Below are positions 28,739-39,321 of a DNA stretch of 50,411 nucleotides, in pieces. How positions within the stretch are numbered: the first letter of the stretch is position 1; each line of letters starts with the position of its first letter. A model generated the notes under the pieces. It ran no database searches. It was not told the origin of the DNA and worked only from the letters and a program-made list of their open reading frames with translations. The position numbers and the translations under genes were made by a program. This DNA comes from Frankia sp. AiPa1 (GTDB lineage: Bacteria; Actinomycetota; Actinomycetes; Frankiales; Frankiaceae), in NCBI RefSeq assembly GCF_023243075.1, contig NZ_JALKFZ020000169.1:1-50411 (forward strand), read 5' to 3'.

Positions 28739-30931
28739 GTGGATGACTCGACACATGCGGCTGAGGCGGTCATCGCGACCCCGGCCGGAACCCGCACGGT
28801 GCGTTTCGAGACCGGACGGCTGGCCAGGCAGGCCGCCGGTTCCGCCGTCGCCTACCTGGGCGACACGATGGTGCTGTCCGCGACGACGGTCAGTAAGCAG
28901 CCGAAGGAGCAGCTCGACTTCTTCCCGCTGACGGTGGACGTCGAGGAGCGGATGTACGCCGCCGGGCGGATCCCCGGCTCGTTCTTCCGCCGCGAGGGAC
29001 GGCCCAGTGAGGACGCGATCCTCACCTGCAGGCTCATCGACCGGCCGCTGCGACCCTCGTTCGCCAAGGGGCTGCGTAACGAGATCCAGGTTGTCGCGAC
29101 CGTGCTCGCCCTGGACCCCGACACGCTCTACGACGTGGTCGCGATCAATGCCGCCAGCGCGTCGACCACGCTGTCGGGCCTGCCGTTCACCGGGCCGATC
29201 GGCGCCACCCGGGTCGGCTACGTCGACGGTGAGTGGATCGCCTTCCCGACCCACGGGGAGCTCGCCCGGGCGACCTTCGACATGGTCGTCGCCGGCCGGG
29301 TCGTCGAGGACGGCTCGGATGTGGCGATCATGATGGTGGAGGCGGAGGCGACGCCGGGCACGGTGGAGCTGATCGCCGGTGGCGCGCCCGCGCCCACCGA
29401 GGAGGTCGTCGCCGCGGGTCTGGAGGCCGCCAAGCCCGCCATCCGCGAGCTGTGTCGGGCGCAGAGTGAGCTGGCCGCGGCGGCGGGCAAGGCCGCGCGC
29501 GAGTTCCCGGTCTTCATCGACCATCACGACGACGTGCTCGAGGCGCTGTCCGCCGCGGTCGGCGATGAGCTGTCCGCGGCGCTGCGGATCGCCGGCAAGG
29601 CCGAGCGGGAGACCGAACTCGACCGGGTCCGGGGGCTGGCTCTGGAGAAGGTCGCCGCCCAGTTCGAGGGGCGGGAGAAGGAGATCGGCCCGGCGTATCG
29701 GGCGCTGACGAAGAAGCTGGTGCGTTCCCGGATCGTCACCGAGGGTGTGCGCATCGACGGGCGGTCGACGGCCGAGATCCGGGCGCTGTCCGCCGAGGTC
29801 GACTACATCCCGCGGGTGCACGGCTCGGCGCTGTTCGAGCGGGGCGAGACGCAGATCCTCGGCGTGACGACGCTGGCGATGCTGCGCATGGAGCAGACCG
29901 TCGACACGCTCAACCCCGACCGCACCAAGCGGTACATGCACAACTACAACTTCCCGCCGTACTCCACCGGGGAGACCGGCCGGGTCGGCTCGCCGAAGCG
30001 TCGCGAGATCGGCCACGGCGCGCTAGCCGAGCGGGCGTTGTTGCCGGTGCTGCCCAGCCGCGAGGAGTTCCCCTACGCGATCCGCCAGGTCTCCGAGGCG
30101 CTGAGCTCCAACGGTTCCACCTCGATGGGCTCGGTCTGCGCGAGCACGCTCTCGCTGCTCAACGCCGGGGTTCCGCTCAAGGCTCCGGTTGCCGGCATCG
30201 CGATGGGGCTCATCCACGCCGATGGCGCCTACGTCACGCTGACCGACATCCTCGGTGCCGAGGATGCCTACGGCGACATGGACTTCAAGGTCGCCGGCAC
30301 CCGCGACTTCGTCACCGCGCTGCAGCTCGACACCAAGCTCGACGGCATCCCCGCCTCGGTGCTGGCCGCCGCGCTGCAGCAGGCCCGTGGTGCCCGGCTG
30401 ACGATCCTCGAGGTCATGGCGGAGGCGATCGGCAGCCCGGACGAGATGTCCGCGCACGCCCCGCGGGTCATCTCGGTGAAGATCCCGGTCGACAAGATCG
30501 GCGAGGTGATCGGGCCCAAGGGCAAGATGATCAACCAGATTCAGGCGGACAGCGGCGCCGAGATCACGGTCGAGGACGACGGCACGATCTACATCGGCGC
30601 CGTGGACGGCCCGTCGGCGGAGTCCGCCCGCTCGGCGATCAATGCGATCGCGAACCCGCAGATGCCCGAGGTGGGTGAGCGCTACCTCGGCACGATCGTC
30701 AAGATCACGAACTTCGGTGCGTTCGTCTCGCTCACGCCTGGCCGGGACGGCCTGCTGCACGTCTCCAAGCTCAAGACGCTCTCCGGCGGCAAGCGCGTGG
30801 AGAAGGTCGAGGACGTGCTCACCGTGGGGCAGAAGCTCCAGGTGGAGATCACCGAGATTGACAACCGGGGCAAGATCTCGCTCAGCCCGAGCGCCGAGGC
30901 CGAGGCCGCGGACGCGGCGACGAGTTCCTGA
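28739..30931 (+). CDS. pnp: Polyribonucleotide nucleotidyltransferase (PNPase)
   Basis: Phosphorolytic 3'-5' exoribonuclease and RNA-tailing enzyme of the degradosome. From the GTG at 28739 the product has 730 residues, close to the family norm: two RNase PH domains ([17 protein letters not shown]; second core with [20 protein letters not shown] and [13 protein letters not shown]), a KH domain ([15 protein letters not shown]) and a C-terminal S1 domain ([15 protein letters not shown]). The frame is open from 28604, but those residues are not family-like. GTG 28739 is preceded by GGATGGAG; ATG 28691 is an alternative. M16 peptidase and dapB follow. Confidence 0.96.
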   Translation: MDDSTHAAEAVIATPAGTRTVRFETGRLARQAAGSAVAYLGDTMVLSATTVSKQPKEQLDFFPLTVDVEERMYAAGRIPGSFFRREGRPSEDAILTCRLIDRPLRPSFAKGLRNEIQVVATVLALDPDTLYDVVAINAASASTTLSGLPFTGPIGATRVGYVDGEWIAFPTHGELARATFDMVVAGRVVEDGSDVAIMMVEAEATPGTVELIAGGAPAPTEEVVAAGLEAAKPAIRELCRAQSELAAAAGKAAREFPVFIDHHDDVLEALSAAVGDELSAALRIAGKAERETELDRVRGLALEKVAAQFEGREKEIGPAYRALTKKLVRSRIVTEGVRIDGRSTAEIRALSAEVDYIPRVHGSALFERGETQILGVTTLAMLRMEQTVDTLNPDRTKRYMHNYNFPPYSTGETGRVGSPKRREIGHGALAERALLPVLPSREEFPYAIRQVSEALSSNGSTSMGSVCASTLSLLNAGVPLKAPVAGIAMGLIHADGAYVTLTDILGAEDAYGDMDFKVAGTRDFVTALQLDTKLDGIPASVLAAALQQARGARLTILEVMAEAIGSPDEMSAHAPRVISVKIPVDKIGEVIGPKGKMINQIQADSGAEITVEDDGTIYIGAVDGPSAESARSAINAIANPQMPEVGERYLGTIVKITNFGAFVSLTPGRDGLLHVSKLKTLSGGKRVEKVEDVLTVGQKLQVEITEIDNRGKISLSPSAEAEAADAATSS

Positions 30932-30941
30932 CGGCCGCGCC

Positions 30942-32288
30942 GTGAGTGACATGCCGACCCCCGACCTGGCCCCATCCCGCCTGCTCACCAGTGGGACGGG
31001 CAGCGAGTCGCTGCTGGACGGCACCGTGCGGCGCACGGTGCTGCCCAGCGGCCTGCGGGTGATCACCGAGCAGGTCCCGGGCGTGCGCTCGGCCGCGATC
31101 GGCGTCTGGGTGGGCGTCGGCTCACGCGACGAGACGCCGGTGACCGCGGGCTGCTCGCACTACCTTGAGCATCTGCTGTTCAAGGGAACGGCGAAGCGGG
31201 ACGCGCTGACCATCAGCGCGTCCGTGGAGGCGGTCGGCGGTGACCTGAACGCCTTCACCGGCAAGGAGTACACCTGCTACTACGCGCGGGTGCTCGACTC
31301 CGATCTGGCGATGGCCGTCGATGTCGTCGCCGACATGGTCACGGGCTCTCTGGTCACCGCCGACGACGTCGAGGCCGAACGTGGCGTGATCCTCGAGGAG
31401 ATCGCCATGCACGAGGACGACCCGGGCGATGTCGTCCACGACGTGTTCGCCGAGGCCATGCTCGGCTCCTCGGCGCTCGGTCGGCCCGTGCTCGGCACGA
31501 TCGAGTCAATCGAGGGGCTCGGCCGGGAGACGATCGCGGACTACTACCGCTCCCGGTACCTCCCGTCGGCGATGGTCGTCTCGGTGGCCGGGAACCTGGA
31601 GCACGAACGCGCCCTCACGCTCGTCGCGGAGGCCTTCGGCGGGCGGCTTGGCCTGCCCGGCGTACCGCAGTCGGTGCGTGGCGGGCAGTACGCCTATCCG
31701 CCGGCGCCGGGGATCGTGGTCTCCGAACGGCCGACCGAGCAGGCGAACCTGGTGCTCGGCACGGTGGGCCTGTCCCGGCACGACCCGCGCCGGTTCGCCC
31801 TCGGGGTGCTCACGACGGCGCTGGGCGGTGGGATGAGCTCCCGGCTGTTCCAGGAGGTCCGGGAGAAGCGTGGGCTCGCCTACTCGGTGTACTCGTTCAC
31901 CTCGCACTTCGCCGACGCCGGGCTGTTCGGTGTCTACGCCGGCTGCGCCCCGCGGCGCGCCGACGAGGTGCTGACGATCGCCCGGGAGCAGGTACGCGCG
32001 ATCGCCGAGCGCGGGATCAGTGCCGAGGAGCTTGACCGCGCCCGGGGGCAGAGCCACGGCTCGTTGCTGCTGGGCCTGGAGGACACCGGTTCGCGGATGA
32101 GCCGGCTCGGCAAGAGCGAGCTCGTGCACGGGGAGTTGCTGTCCGTGGACGAGATCATCGCGCGGGTGGACGCGGTCAGCCTCGACGACGTGCGCGAGAT
32201 CGCGGCGACCCTCGTGGCGCAGCCCTGGGCCCTGGGCGTCATCGGGCCGTTCGACGACCACGATTTCAGCGCCACCGTCGCCCGTTAG
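30942..32288 (+). CDS. M16 family zinc peptidase
   Basis: Processing-peptidase-like metalloprotease, about 448 residues. The inverted zinc motif HYLEH (HXXEH) is near residue 69 and the distal glutamate lies in ERGVILEE ~75 residues later. The C-terminal inactive-type half includes GLAYSVYSF. The GTG at 30942 is 10 bases after the pnp stop; ATG at 30951 is an alternative. It is a conserved pnp-M16-dapB neighbour in Actinobacteria. The physiological substrate is unknown. Confidence 0.94.
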   Translation: MSDMPTPDLAPSRLLTSGTGSESLLDGTVRRTVLPSGLRVITEQVPGVRSAAIGVWVGVGSRDETPVTAGCSHYLEHLLFKGTAKRDALTISASVEAVGGDLNAFTGKEYTCYYARVLDSDLAMAVDVVADMVTGSLVTADDVEAERGVILEEIAMHEDDPGDVVHDVFAEAMLGSSALGRPVLGTIESIEGLGRETIADYYRSRYLPSAMVVSVAGNLEHERALTLVAEAFGGRLGLPGVPQSVRGGQYAYPPAPGIVVSERPTEQANLVLGTVGLSRHDPRRFALGVLTTALGGGMSSRLFQEVREKRGLAYSVYSFTSHFADAGLFGVYAGCAPRRADEVLTIAREQVRAIAERGISAEELDRARGQSHGSLLLGLEDTGSRMSRLGKSELVHGELLSVDEIIARVDAVSLDDVREIAATLVAQPWALGVIGPFDDHDFSATVAR

Positions 32289-33110
<822 letters not shown>

Positions 33111-33220
33111 GCCGGCCGCTGGCGGCGTACTGTCCGGCTGCCTGCGCGGCCTGGGTCGCCTCCTCCTCGGCCCGGGTGTCGGCACCACGCCATCACGATC
33201 GACGGATGGCCGACAAAAGA

Positions 33221-33226
33221 TAGGTT
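33221..33226 (+). promoter_or_regulatory. Leaderless-type -10 box of the Hsp70-like gene
   Basis: TAGGTT ends exactly 6 bases before the GTG at 33233, with an A-rich stretch (ACAAAAGA) just upstream and no Shine-Dalgarno sequence. Confidence 0.6.
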
Positions 33227-33232
33227 CCGGGT

Positions 33233-35062
33233 GTGGTCGGACACCTGGACCGCCGCTCGGCGGCAAGCACGCACAGCGTCTACGGCATCGATCTCGGCAC
33301 CACGTTCAGCTGCCTGGCCCGGGTCGCCGACTCCGGGGAGCCGCGGATCGTGCCGCTGGCCGGGCAGGCGCAGACGCTGCCGAGCGTGGTGCTGTTCCTC
33401 GGCGCGGACGACTACGTCACCGGGCAGCCGGCCCGCGAGCTCGCCCGCGCCCGGCCCGACGACGTCTGCTCCCTGGTGAAGCGGCGGATGGGCGACGGCG
33501 ACTGGCGGTTCGTCACCCAGGGTGCGGCCTGGTCGGCGCCGGCGGTCAGCGGGCTGATCCTCAAGGCGCTGGTCTCGGACGCGGCACTGGCGACCGGCGA
33601 ACCGGTCCGCGACGTCGTGATCACCGTGCCCGCCTACTTCGGCGATGAGGAACGCCGCGCGACGGTGCTCGCCGGCGAGTACGCCGGGCTGAACGTCATC
33701 GACGTCATCAACGAGCCGACGGCGGCCGCGCTGTCCTACGGTTTTGCCCGCTTCGAGATCGGTGCTCGGCGCACCCTGGGCGGACCGGGCACAGCGTCCG
33801 AGGAGGTGGCGCTCGTCTACGACCTGGGCGGCGGCACGTTCGACGTGACGGTCGTGGAGCTCGCCGGCCGCCGGGTGTCGGTCGTCGCCGTCGACGGGGA
33901 CCATCAGCTCGGCGGGGCCGACTGGGACGAGAAGCTCGTGGTGCTGCTCGGTGACCGCTTCCTCGCCGAGCATCCGGGCGCCGCGGATCCGCTGGACTCC
34001 GGGCAGGCCGCGCAGGCGCTGCTACTCGCCGCCGAGCGGGCCCGCCGGGAGCTGACCGACGCCGAGGAGACGAGCGTCGTCGTCGAGCACGCCGGCCGGC
34101 GTACCGAGGTGCTCCTGACCCGGGCAGCGCTCGAGGAGCTCACCGCCGGGCTGCTCGAGCGCACCCTCGCGCTGACCCGGTCCGCCCGCGACGCCGCGTT
34201 CGCCCGTGGGGTGTCTCACATCGACCGGATCCTGCTGGTCGGCGGGGCCTCCCGGATGCCGGCGGTCGCCCGACGCCTGGCTGCCGAGTTCGGCGTACCG
34301 GTGGAGCTCACCGACCCGGACCTCGCGGTGGCCCGCGGTGCGGCGATCTACGGCGAGAAGAAGGCGCTCGAGCGGCTGGTGCTCGCCGATCTGGTCACCC
34401 GGGGCCAGCTCGTCGACGGCGCCGGAGTCGACGCCGCCGCTCCCGCCGATCTGGACGCGGCCTGCCGCCGCCTCGCCGACGCGCTCGGTCAGCCGGCCTC
34501 CCGGGTGCGGCGCACGGTTGAGGTGCAGGTCGCGGGCGTGGTCTCCCGCGGGTTCGGAGTGCTCGCGCTGGACCGGTTCGGCGAGCGGAACGCGGTGTTC
34601 CTGGTGCATCGCAACGACCGACTGCCGATTGCCGTCCGCCGTTCGTTCGGGACGGTGCGCGACGACCAGGAGGCGGTCACCGTCTCCGTGGTCGAGCAGG
34701 CCGGTGGTGTCGAGTCCCGCCGGCTCGAGGACAACAAGCTGATCGCCGAGGCGGAGATCACCGGCATCCCGCCCGGGTATCCGGCCGGCTCGCAGATCCA
34801 CATCCTCTTCCGGATGGGATTCGACGGCATCCTCGAGGTCACCGCGGCGCACGAGGGCTTGGCCGAGCGGCCGCTCACCGTCCGGGTCGAGACGTCAGCG
34901 GCGCTGAGCCAGGCCGACGTCGCCCGTGAGCGCCAGCAGGTGGCCCGGGCCCGCCGGGAACGGGCCGCCGCGCCTGACCAGCCTCACGGGTCCGATCATC
35001 CGGACGCGCCGAACCCACCGGATGATCCGGACGCGTTCGGCGCGCCGGGTCCCTGGGTCTGA
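33233..35062 (+). CDS. Hsp70/DnaK-like ATPase without helical lid
   Basis: The 609-residue protein has a complete actin-type ATPase domain: IDLGTTFSCLA (about 19-29), NEPTAAALSYG, YDLGGGTFDVTVVEL and LLVGGASRMPAV. A ~60-residue helical segment (LERLVLADLVTRGQLVDG...ADALGQPASRVRR) replaces the short VLLLD linker of DnaK. A beta-type substrate-binding domain follows (about 440-570, FGVLALDRFGERNAVFLVHR). The alpha-helical lid is missing; the protein ends in a short charged helix and an Asp/Pro-rich tail. It is therefore not the housekeeping DnaK, and no grpE, dnaJ or hspR is nearby. The next gene, 7 bases downstream, encodes a J-like partner. Transcription is probably leaderless from a box at 33221. 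Confidence 0.88.
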   Translation: MVGHLDRRSAASTHSVYGIDLGTTFSCLARVADSGEPRIVPLAGQAQTLPSVVLFLGADDYVTGQPARELARARPDDVCSLVKRRMGDGDWRFVTQGAAWSAPAVSGLILKALVSDAALATGEPVRDVVITVPAYFGDEERRATVLAGEYAGLNVIDVINEPTAAALSYGFARFEIGARRTLGGPGTASEEVALVYDLGGGTFDVTVVELAGRRVSVVAVDGDHQLGGADWDEKLVVLLGDRFLAEHPGAADPLDSGQAAQALLLAAERARRELTDAEETSVVVEHAGRRTEVLLTRAALEELTAGLLERTLALTRSARDAAFARGVSHIDRILLVGGASRMPAVARRLAAEFGVPVELTDPDLAVARGAAIYGEKKALERLVLADLVTRGQLVDGAGVDAAAPADLDAACRRLADALGQPASRVRRTVEVQVAGVVSRGFGVLALDRFGERNAVFLVHRNDRLPIAVRRSFGTVRDDQEAVTVSVVEQAGGVESRRLEDNKLIAEAEITGIPPGYPAGSQIHILFRMGFDGILEVTAAHEGLAERPLTVRVETSAALSQADVARERQQVARARRERAAAPDQPHGSDHPDAPNPPDDPDAFGAPGPWV

Positions 35063-35069
35063 CCGCGCC

Positions 35070-36476
35070 ATGCCCGCCGCTGGCCTGCCCGGGTTCGATC
35101 CGGACGACTACCGCCGCCGAGTGCTCGCCGAGGTGCATCGCCGTGGCGGTGCCGAACACAGCGATCCGTTCGAGATCTACGACATTCCCCTGGCCGTCGT
35201 CGACGCGCTCGACGACGGCCAGGTCCGGCTCCGCATCGCCGAGGTCTGGGCGTTCTGGCAGCGCAGCCGGGACCATCCCCGTTACCGGGGCGTGATCATC
35301 GGGCTGCTCGACCGGCACACCGAACTCGCCGCGGCACTCGCCGACCATGCTGGTCGGCGTGCGTTACGTGATCGGGTGGCCGCCGCCCGCGCCCAACGCG
35401 ACGACGAGCGCTTCGCCGCCCTCGACGCGGCGGCGCACCGGCTGGTGGCCCGCTTCGGCGGCCTGCCCGGCGATCGGATCGAGGGTCTGCGGGCGTGGGC
35501 CGCGACCGAGGGCATCGAGGCGGCCGCGTTCGACGCCCGGATCCGCCGCCACCGCGTCCTGCCGGTCGCCACGGCGCGACCAGGTGCGAAAGCCGCGCGA
35601 AGCGCGCCGATCCCACCTGCGGTCCTGCGCCAGATTCGCTCCGGCCTCGACGAGCTTGGCCGCATTGCCGCGGCCGCACCCCCGCGCAGCCTGTTCGATC
35701 TGCTCGGCGTGCCCCCCGACACCCCGAAGGAGCAGATCCGCGCCAGGCGGGACGCGGCGGTGGCCCGAAACCGGGCCCGGCGTCCGGATCGCCGCCGTGC
35801 CCTGGTCGACGACCTGCTGACCGCGGTCGGCGCTCTGCTGGTCGACGGCGACCCACAGGCCTACCTGGACGCGCTGGCCGCCGAGACCACCGCCCGCCTG
35901 CGCCCGCGGGTCGCCGCCGCCGTGCTCGTCGAGGACACCCTGCTGCCGGCCGTGGCGGCCGAACTCGTCGCCGAGGCCCGCGCGGACGGTCTCGACCTGC
36001 CACGCGCGCGGGCCGTCGTCCGGACGCTCGCCTCTGAACACGGCGTGGCGGCGGGGTCGCCTCCTGGCACACCAGCCACCGCGGTCGCACCAGGCCCTGC
36101 GGCTTCGCCGGTCACCGGGGCAGCCGACCCCGCGACATCACCCGGGAACGTGGCCGATGCCCTGCCCGCGCCGGTCGGGCTGAGATTCGAGGCCGACCGG
36201 CTGCGCTGGGCCTGGCCGGCGGGATGCACCGAGGTGATGGTGGTAGCCCGGACAGGTGAGGCGCCCCGCTCGGCGGCCGACGCCGACGCGTTCCTGCGGA
36301 AGGTGACCAACGCCCGCTACGACATCGACGGCGGTGTCGCCCTGCCGGCCGAGCGACCGCTGCATGTCGCCGTGTTCTGCGCCACCCGGCTGGCGGGACG
36401 CCTGGTGGTCGCGACCACCGCGGGCGCCCGGCTGCGGCTCCCGGCATCGCCCGCCGCGTCCGGGCGGGGGAGCTGA
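35070..36476 (+). CDS. Protein with degenerate J-domain-like segment, likely partner of the Hsp70-like ATPase
   Basis: The 468-residue protein begins 7 bases after the Hsp70-like stop. Residues ~1-200 are helical, Arg/Ala-rich and contain a SAP/Fe-S-free coil rather than any enzyme motif. At ~210-275 there is a J-domain-like stretch: SLFDLLGVPPDTPKEQI, then RARRPDRRR and LLTAVGALLVDGDPQAYLDA, aligning with YxxLGV...HPD...INEAYxVLxDPxxRxxYD, but the HPD histidine is Arg (RPD). After a helical region and a Pro/Ala linker, the last ~100 residues look like a beta-sandwich (LRWAWPAGCTEVMVVART). I do not recognise the protein; the J-like reading is my inference. Confidence 0.7.
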   Translation: MPAAGLPGFDPDDYRRRVLAEVHRRGGAEHSDPFEIYDIPLAVVDALDDGQVRLRIAEVWAFWQRSRDHPRYRGVIIGLLDRHTELAAALADHAGRRALRDRVAAARAQRDDERFAALDAAAHRLVARFGGLPGDRIEGLRAWAATEGIEAAAFDARIRRHRVLPVATARPGAKAARSAPIPPAVLRQIRSGLDELGRIAAAAPPRSLFDLLGVPPDTPKEQIRARRDAAVARNRARRPDRRRALVDDLLTAVGALLVDGDPQAYLDALAAETTARLRPRVAAAVLVEDTLLPAVAAELVAEARADGLDLPRARAVVRTLASEHGVAAGSPPGTPATAVAPGPAASPVTGAADPATSPGNVADALPAPVGLRFEADRLRWAWPAGCTEVMVVARTGEAPRSAADADAFLRKVTNARYDIDGGVALPAERPLHVAVFCATRLAGRLVVATTAGARLRLPASPAASGRGS

Positions 36477-36485
36477 CATAGGGAA

Positions 36486-36508
36486 CCCCGTTGCCGCGGG
36501 GAACGGGG
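36486..36508 (+). terminator. Weak hairpin after the Hsp70/J-like pair
   Basis: CCCCGTT and AACGGGG form a 7-bp stem 10 bases after the stop. The 600 bases that follow (to 37125) hold no gene I can support; small open frames there lack ribosome sites and recognisable sequence. Confidence 0.5.
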
Positions 36509-37125
36509 GTGCCGGGAACGGCTGACACCCTGAACAGATGCCGTCGAAGGCCGACCGGAGAATTCGAGGTGAGAATGATCACGTCGATTGCAGGTGTCAC
36601 TGGAGTTTCCGGATTGGTCCGGGTTGCCGCCGTCGCCGGTCGGGCGGATTGCCTGCGCCAGCGTCTCTGTTCGCTCCGTTCATCATTGATCCGTGGCCGA
36701 TCGCCGGCGGCAGGCGGCCCCGGGCGGTGCGCATGGGATTTCCCGGCATCGCTCTGACGTATGGGGAGGGGTCCGCTGAAGCTGCTCACGGCCTGTGTAC
36801 CATGCCCAAAGAGGTCGGTCGGGCCGATCTGGTCGAACCATGGGGGTGGTCGTGCGGCAAAGGTCGGGAAGGATTCCCCTGGTCGGGACCGGCCGGTCTG
36901 ACGGCACCCATCGAGCGGCCACGGCGTCTGCTCCTTCCGGTCGATTGCGGATGATCTGGCATCCGGCTTTCCGGTCCGTGTCGTGACAGGCGCAGGCGCA
37001 GCGACGCCAGGCCGCCGTGGTCACGCCTGGTTGGTGGGTGAGCGGTCGGCGTCACGGTTCGTCGGCCCGGCCGTCGAAGAGCATCTGTCTGCGTCCTGCC
37101 TGATTCAGCTCCGGGAGCACCTCAC

Positions 37126-38079
37126 GTGCGTGCGATAGTCACCGGCGGAGCCGGCTTCCTTGGCAGTCACCTCTGCGAGCGACTGCTCGGCGACGGCTAC
37201 GAGGTTGTCTGCTTCGACAACTTCGTCACGGGCCGGCCGGGGAACGTTGATCATCTGCTCGCCAATCCGGGTTTCCGGCTTGTCAACCGGGATGTTACCG
37301 ATTTCATCCATGTTTCCGGTGCGGTAGATGTGGTCCTGCACTTTGCGTCGCCAGCATCTCCGGTGGATTACTACGAGTTGCCGATCGAGACGCTCAAGGT
37401 CGGTTCGCTCGGTACCTTCCATGCTCTCGGCCTGGCCCGGGAGAAGAACGCGAGATTCCTGCTCGCGTCGACGTCGGAGTCGTACGGCGACCCGCAGGTC
37501 AATCCCCAGCCCGAAACGTACTGGGGAAACGTGAACCCGGTCGGCCCGCGCAGCGTCTACGACGAGGCGAAGCGCTTCGCCGAGGCGGTCACGATGGCCT
37601 ACCACCGAAAGCACGGCGTGGATACGGCGATCGTGCGGATCTTCAACACCTATGGCCCGCGCATGCGGGTGGACGACGGCCGGGCGATCCCGGCGTTCGT
37701 TTCCCAGGCACTGCGCGGGGAACCGATCACCGTCGCCGGTGACGGATCACAGACCCGGTCGATCTGCTACGTCGACGACCTGATCGACGGGATCCTCCGT
37801 CTGCTGCACTCCGACCTGCCCGGTCCGGTGAACATCGGCAATCCGCACGAGCTGTCGATCCTCGAGACCGCGATGCTCGTGCGTGAACTGTGCGGCTCGT
37901 CCGCGCCGATCACCTTCGTCCCGCGCCCGACCGATGATCCCTCGGTGCGCCAGCCGGACATCACCCTGGCCCGCACCCTGCTCGGCTGGGAGCCGAAGAC
38001 GGACCTGCACGAGGGCCTGACCCGCACCATCGCCTGGTTCGCCGGGCAGCTCTCCGAGCGTCGCCAGGCCGTCGGCTGA
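37126..38079 (+). CDS. NAD-dependent epimerase/dehydratase, UDP-glucuronate decarboxylase-like
   Basis: Short-chain dehydrogenase of the UXS group, 317 residues, predicted to make UDP-xylose from UDP-glucuronate. It has the NAD loop [15 protein letters not shown] at residues 6-20, the family stretch [20 protein letters not shown], the YDEAK active-site Tyr/Lys, and [10 protein letters not shown] plus [11 protein letters not shown] near the C-terminus. The GTG at 37126 has GGGAG upstream. The UDP-glucose dehydrogenase two genes on would supply its substrate, which favours UXS over dTDP-glucose 4,6-dehydratase. Confidence 0.85.
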   Translation: MRAIVTGGAGFLGSHLCERLLGDGYEVVCFDNFVTGRPGNVDHLLANPGFRLVNRDVTDFIHVSGAVDVVLHFASPASPVDYYELPIETLKVGSLGTFHALGLAREKNARFLLASTSESYGDPQVNPQPETYWGNVNPVGPRSVYDEAKRFAEAVTMAYHRKHGVDTAIVRIFNTYGPRMRVDDGRAIPAFVSQALRGEPITVAGDGSQTRSICYVDDLIDGILRLLHSDLPGPVNIGNPHELSILETAMLVRELCGSSAPITFVPRPTDDPSVRQPDITLARTLLGWEPKTDLHEGLTRTIAWFAGQLSERRQAVG

Positions 38080-38241
38080 CCTCCGGGTGAACACCAGGCA
38101 GGTGGCTCACACCGCTGCGATTCCCCGGTGGGTCGACCCGAGACCTGGGAGCTATGTTGTCCCGGTTCCGCTTGGCCGTGCGCCGGCCGACAGGGTGCCG
38201 GCGGTGAGGATGCCGGCGGTGTCGAGGAAAGGGGCGCGACG

Positions 38242-39321
38242 ATGACGTCGACGCGGACCGCCAGCACCGTCCTGGTGACCGGGGCCACGGGATTCATCGG
38301 CTCCCACACCTGTGTGGAGCTGCTGGACGCCGGTCACCGGGTGATCGGTGTCGACAACTTTCTCAACTCCTCGCCGCGGGTGCTCGAGCGCATCCGCAAG
38401 ATTGCGGATCGCGAGTTTGAGTTCGTCCAGCTCGACGTGCGGGACCGAGCCGCCCTGGACGAGGTGTTCCGCCGTTGGCCGATCGACGCCGTGGTGCACT
38501 TCGCCGCTCGTAAGGCGGTGGGGGAATCGGTCGAGATGCCGCTGGAGTACTACCGCGCGAATGTGGGCGCGACCCTCGAGCTCGTCAGCGTGATGGACGA
38601 GCGCGGCGTGCGTGAGCTGGTCTTCTCCTCGTCCTGCGCCATCTACGGCACGGTCGACCGGGTTCCGATCACCGAGGACACACCGGCCCGTCCGACGAAC
38701 CCGTACTCGCGCACCAAGTGGATGTGCGAGCAGATTCTCGCCGATGTCTGCGTCCGCGACCCGCGCTGGCACATCACCTCGCTGCGTTACTTCAACCCGG
38801 TCGGCGCGCATCCCTCGGGCCTGCTCGGCGAGGACCCGCGGGGCGTTCCGAACAACCTCATGCCCTACATCGCCCAGGTGGCGGTGGGCCGGCGGCCCGA
38901 ACTGTCGGTCTTCGGAGACGACTACCCGACGCCCGACGGGACCGGTATCCGCGACTACATCCACGTCGTCGACCTGGCCGCGGGGCATCGCCTCGCGCTC
39001 GACCACCTCGGCGATGCGGCCGGGCACCGGGTCATCAACCTGGGCACCGGCCAGGGCACATCGGTGCTCGAGCTGATCGCGGCCTTCGCCGCGGCCTGTG
39101 GACGCGAGCTGCCGCACCGCGTCCTGCCGCGCCGGGCCGGGGACGTCGCCGCCCTCGTGGCCGACGCGTCCTTCGCCCACCAGAGCCTCGGTTGGACCGC
39201 GCAGCGCGACGTCGCGCAGATGTGCCGGGACGCCTGGGAGTTCCAGCGCATCAACCCATCAGGGTACGACGACCCGGTCAGGGGCGGCAGCCCCGCCGAA
39301 CATAACGACGAGGGAGCCTGA
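38242..39321 (+). CDS. galE: UDP-glucose 4-epimerase
   Basis: Interconverts UDP-glucose and UDP-galactose. The 359-residue product has VTGATGFIGSHTCVELL at the N-terminus, the SSSCAIYG serine, the YSRTK catalytic Tyr/Lys, LRYFNPVGAHPSG and RDYIHVVDLA, all GalE hallmarks. The ATG at 38242 has GAGGAAAGGGG upstream. The frame is open from 38128 but without family sequence. Its TGA overlaps the next ATG by one base, so it is translated with the dehydrogenase. Confidence 0.93.
   Translation: MTSTRTASTVLVTGATGFIGSHTCVELLDAGHRVIGVDNFLNSSPRVLERIRKIADREFEFVQLDVRDRAALDEVFRRWPIDAVVHFAARKAVGESVEMPLEYYRANVGATLELVSVMDERGVRELVFSSSCAIYGTVDRVPITEDTPARPTNPYSRTKWMCEQILADVCVRDPRWHITSLRYFNPVGAHPSGLLGEDPRGVPNNLMPYIAQVAVGRRPELSVFGDDYPTPDGTGIRDYIHVVDLAAGHRLALDHLGDAAGHRVINLGTGQGTSVLELIAAFAAACGRELPHRVLPRRAGDVAALVADASFAHQSLGWTAQRDVAQMCRDAWEFQRINPSGYDDPVRGGSPAEHNDEGA

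Noticed and set aside
36538..36954. Small open frames in the gap before the UXS-like gene
   Set aside because: No ribosome site, no recognisable sequence, atypical codon pattern.
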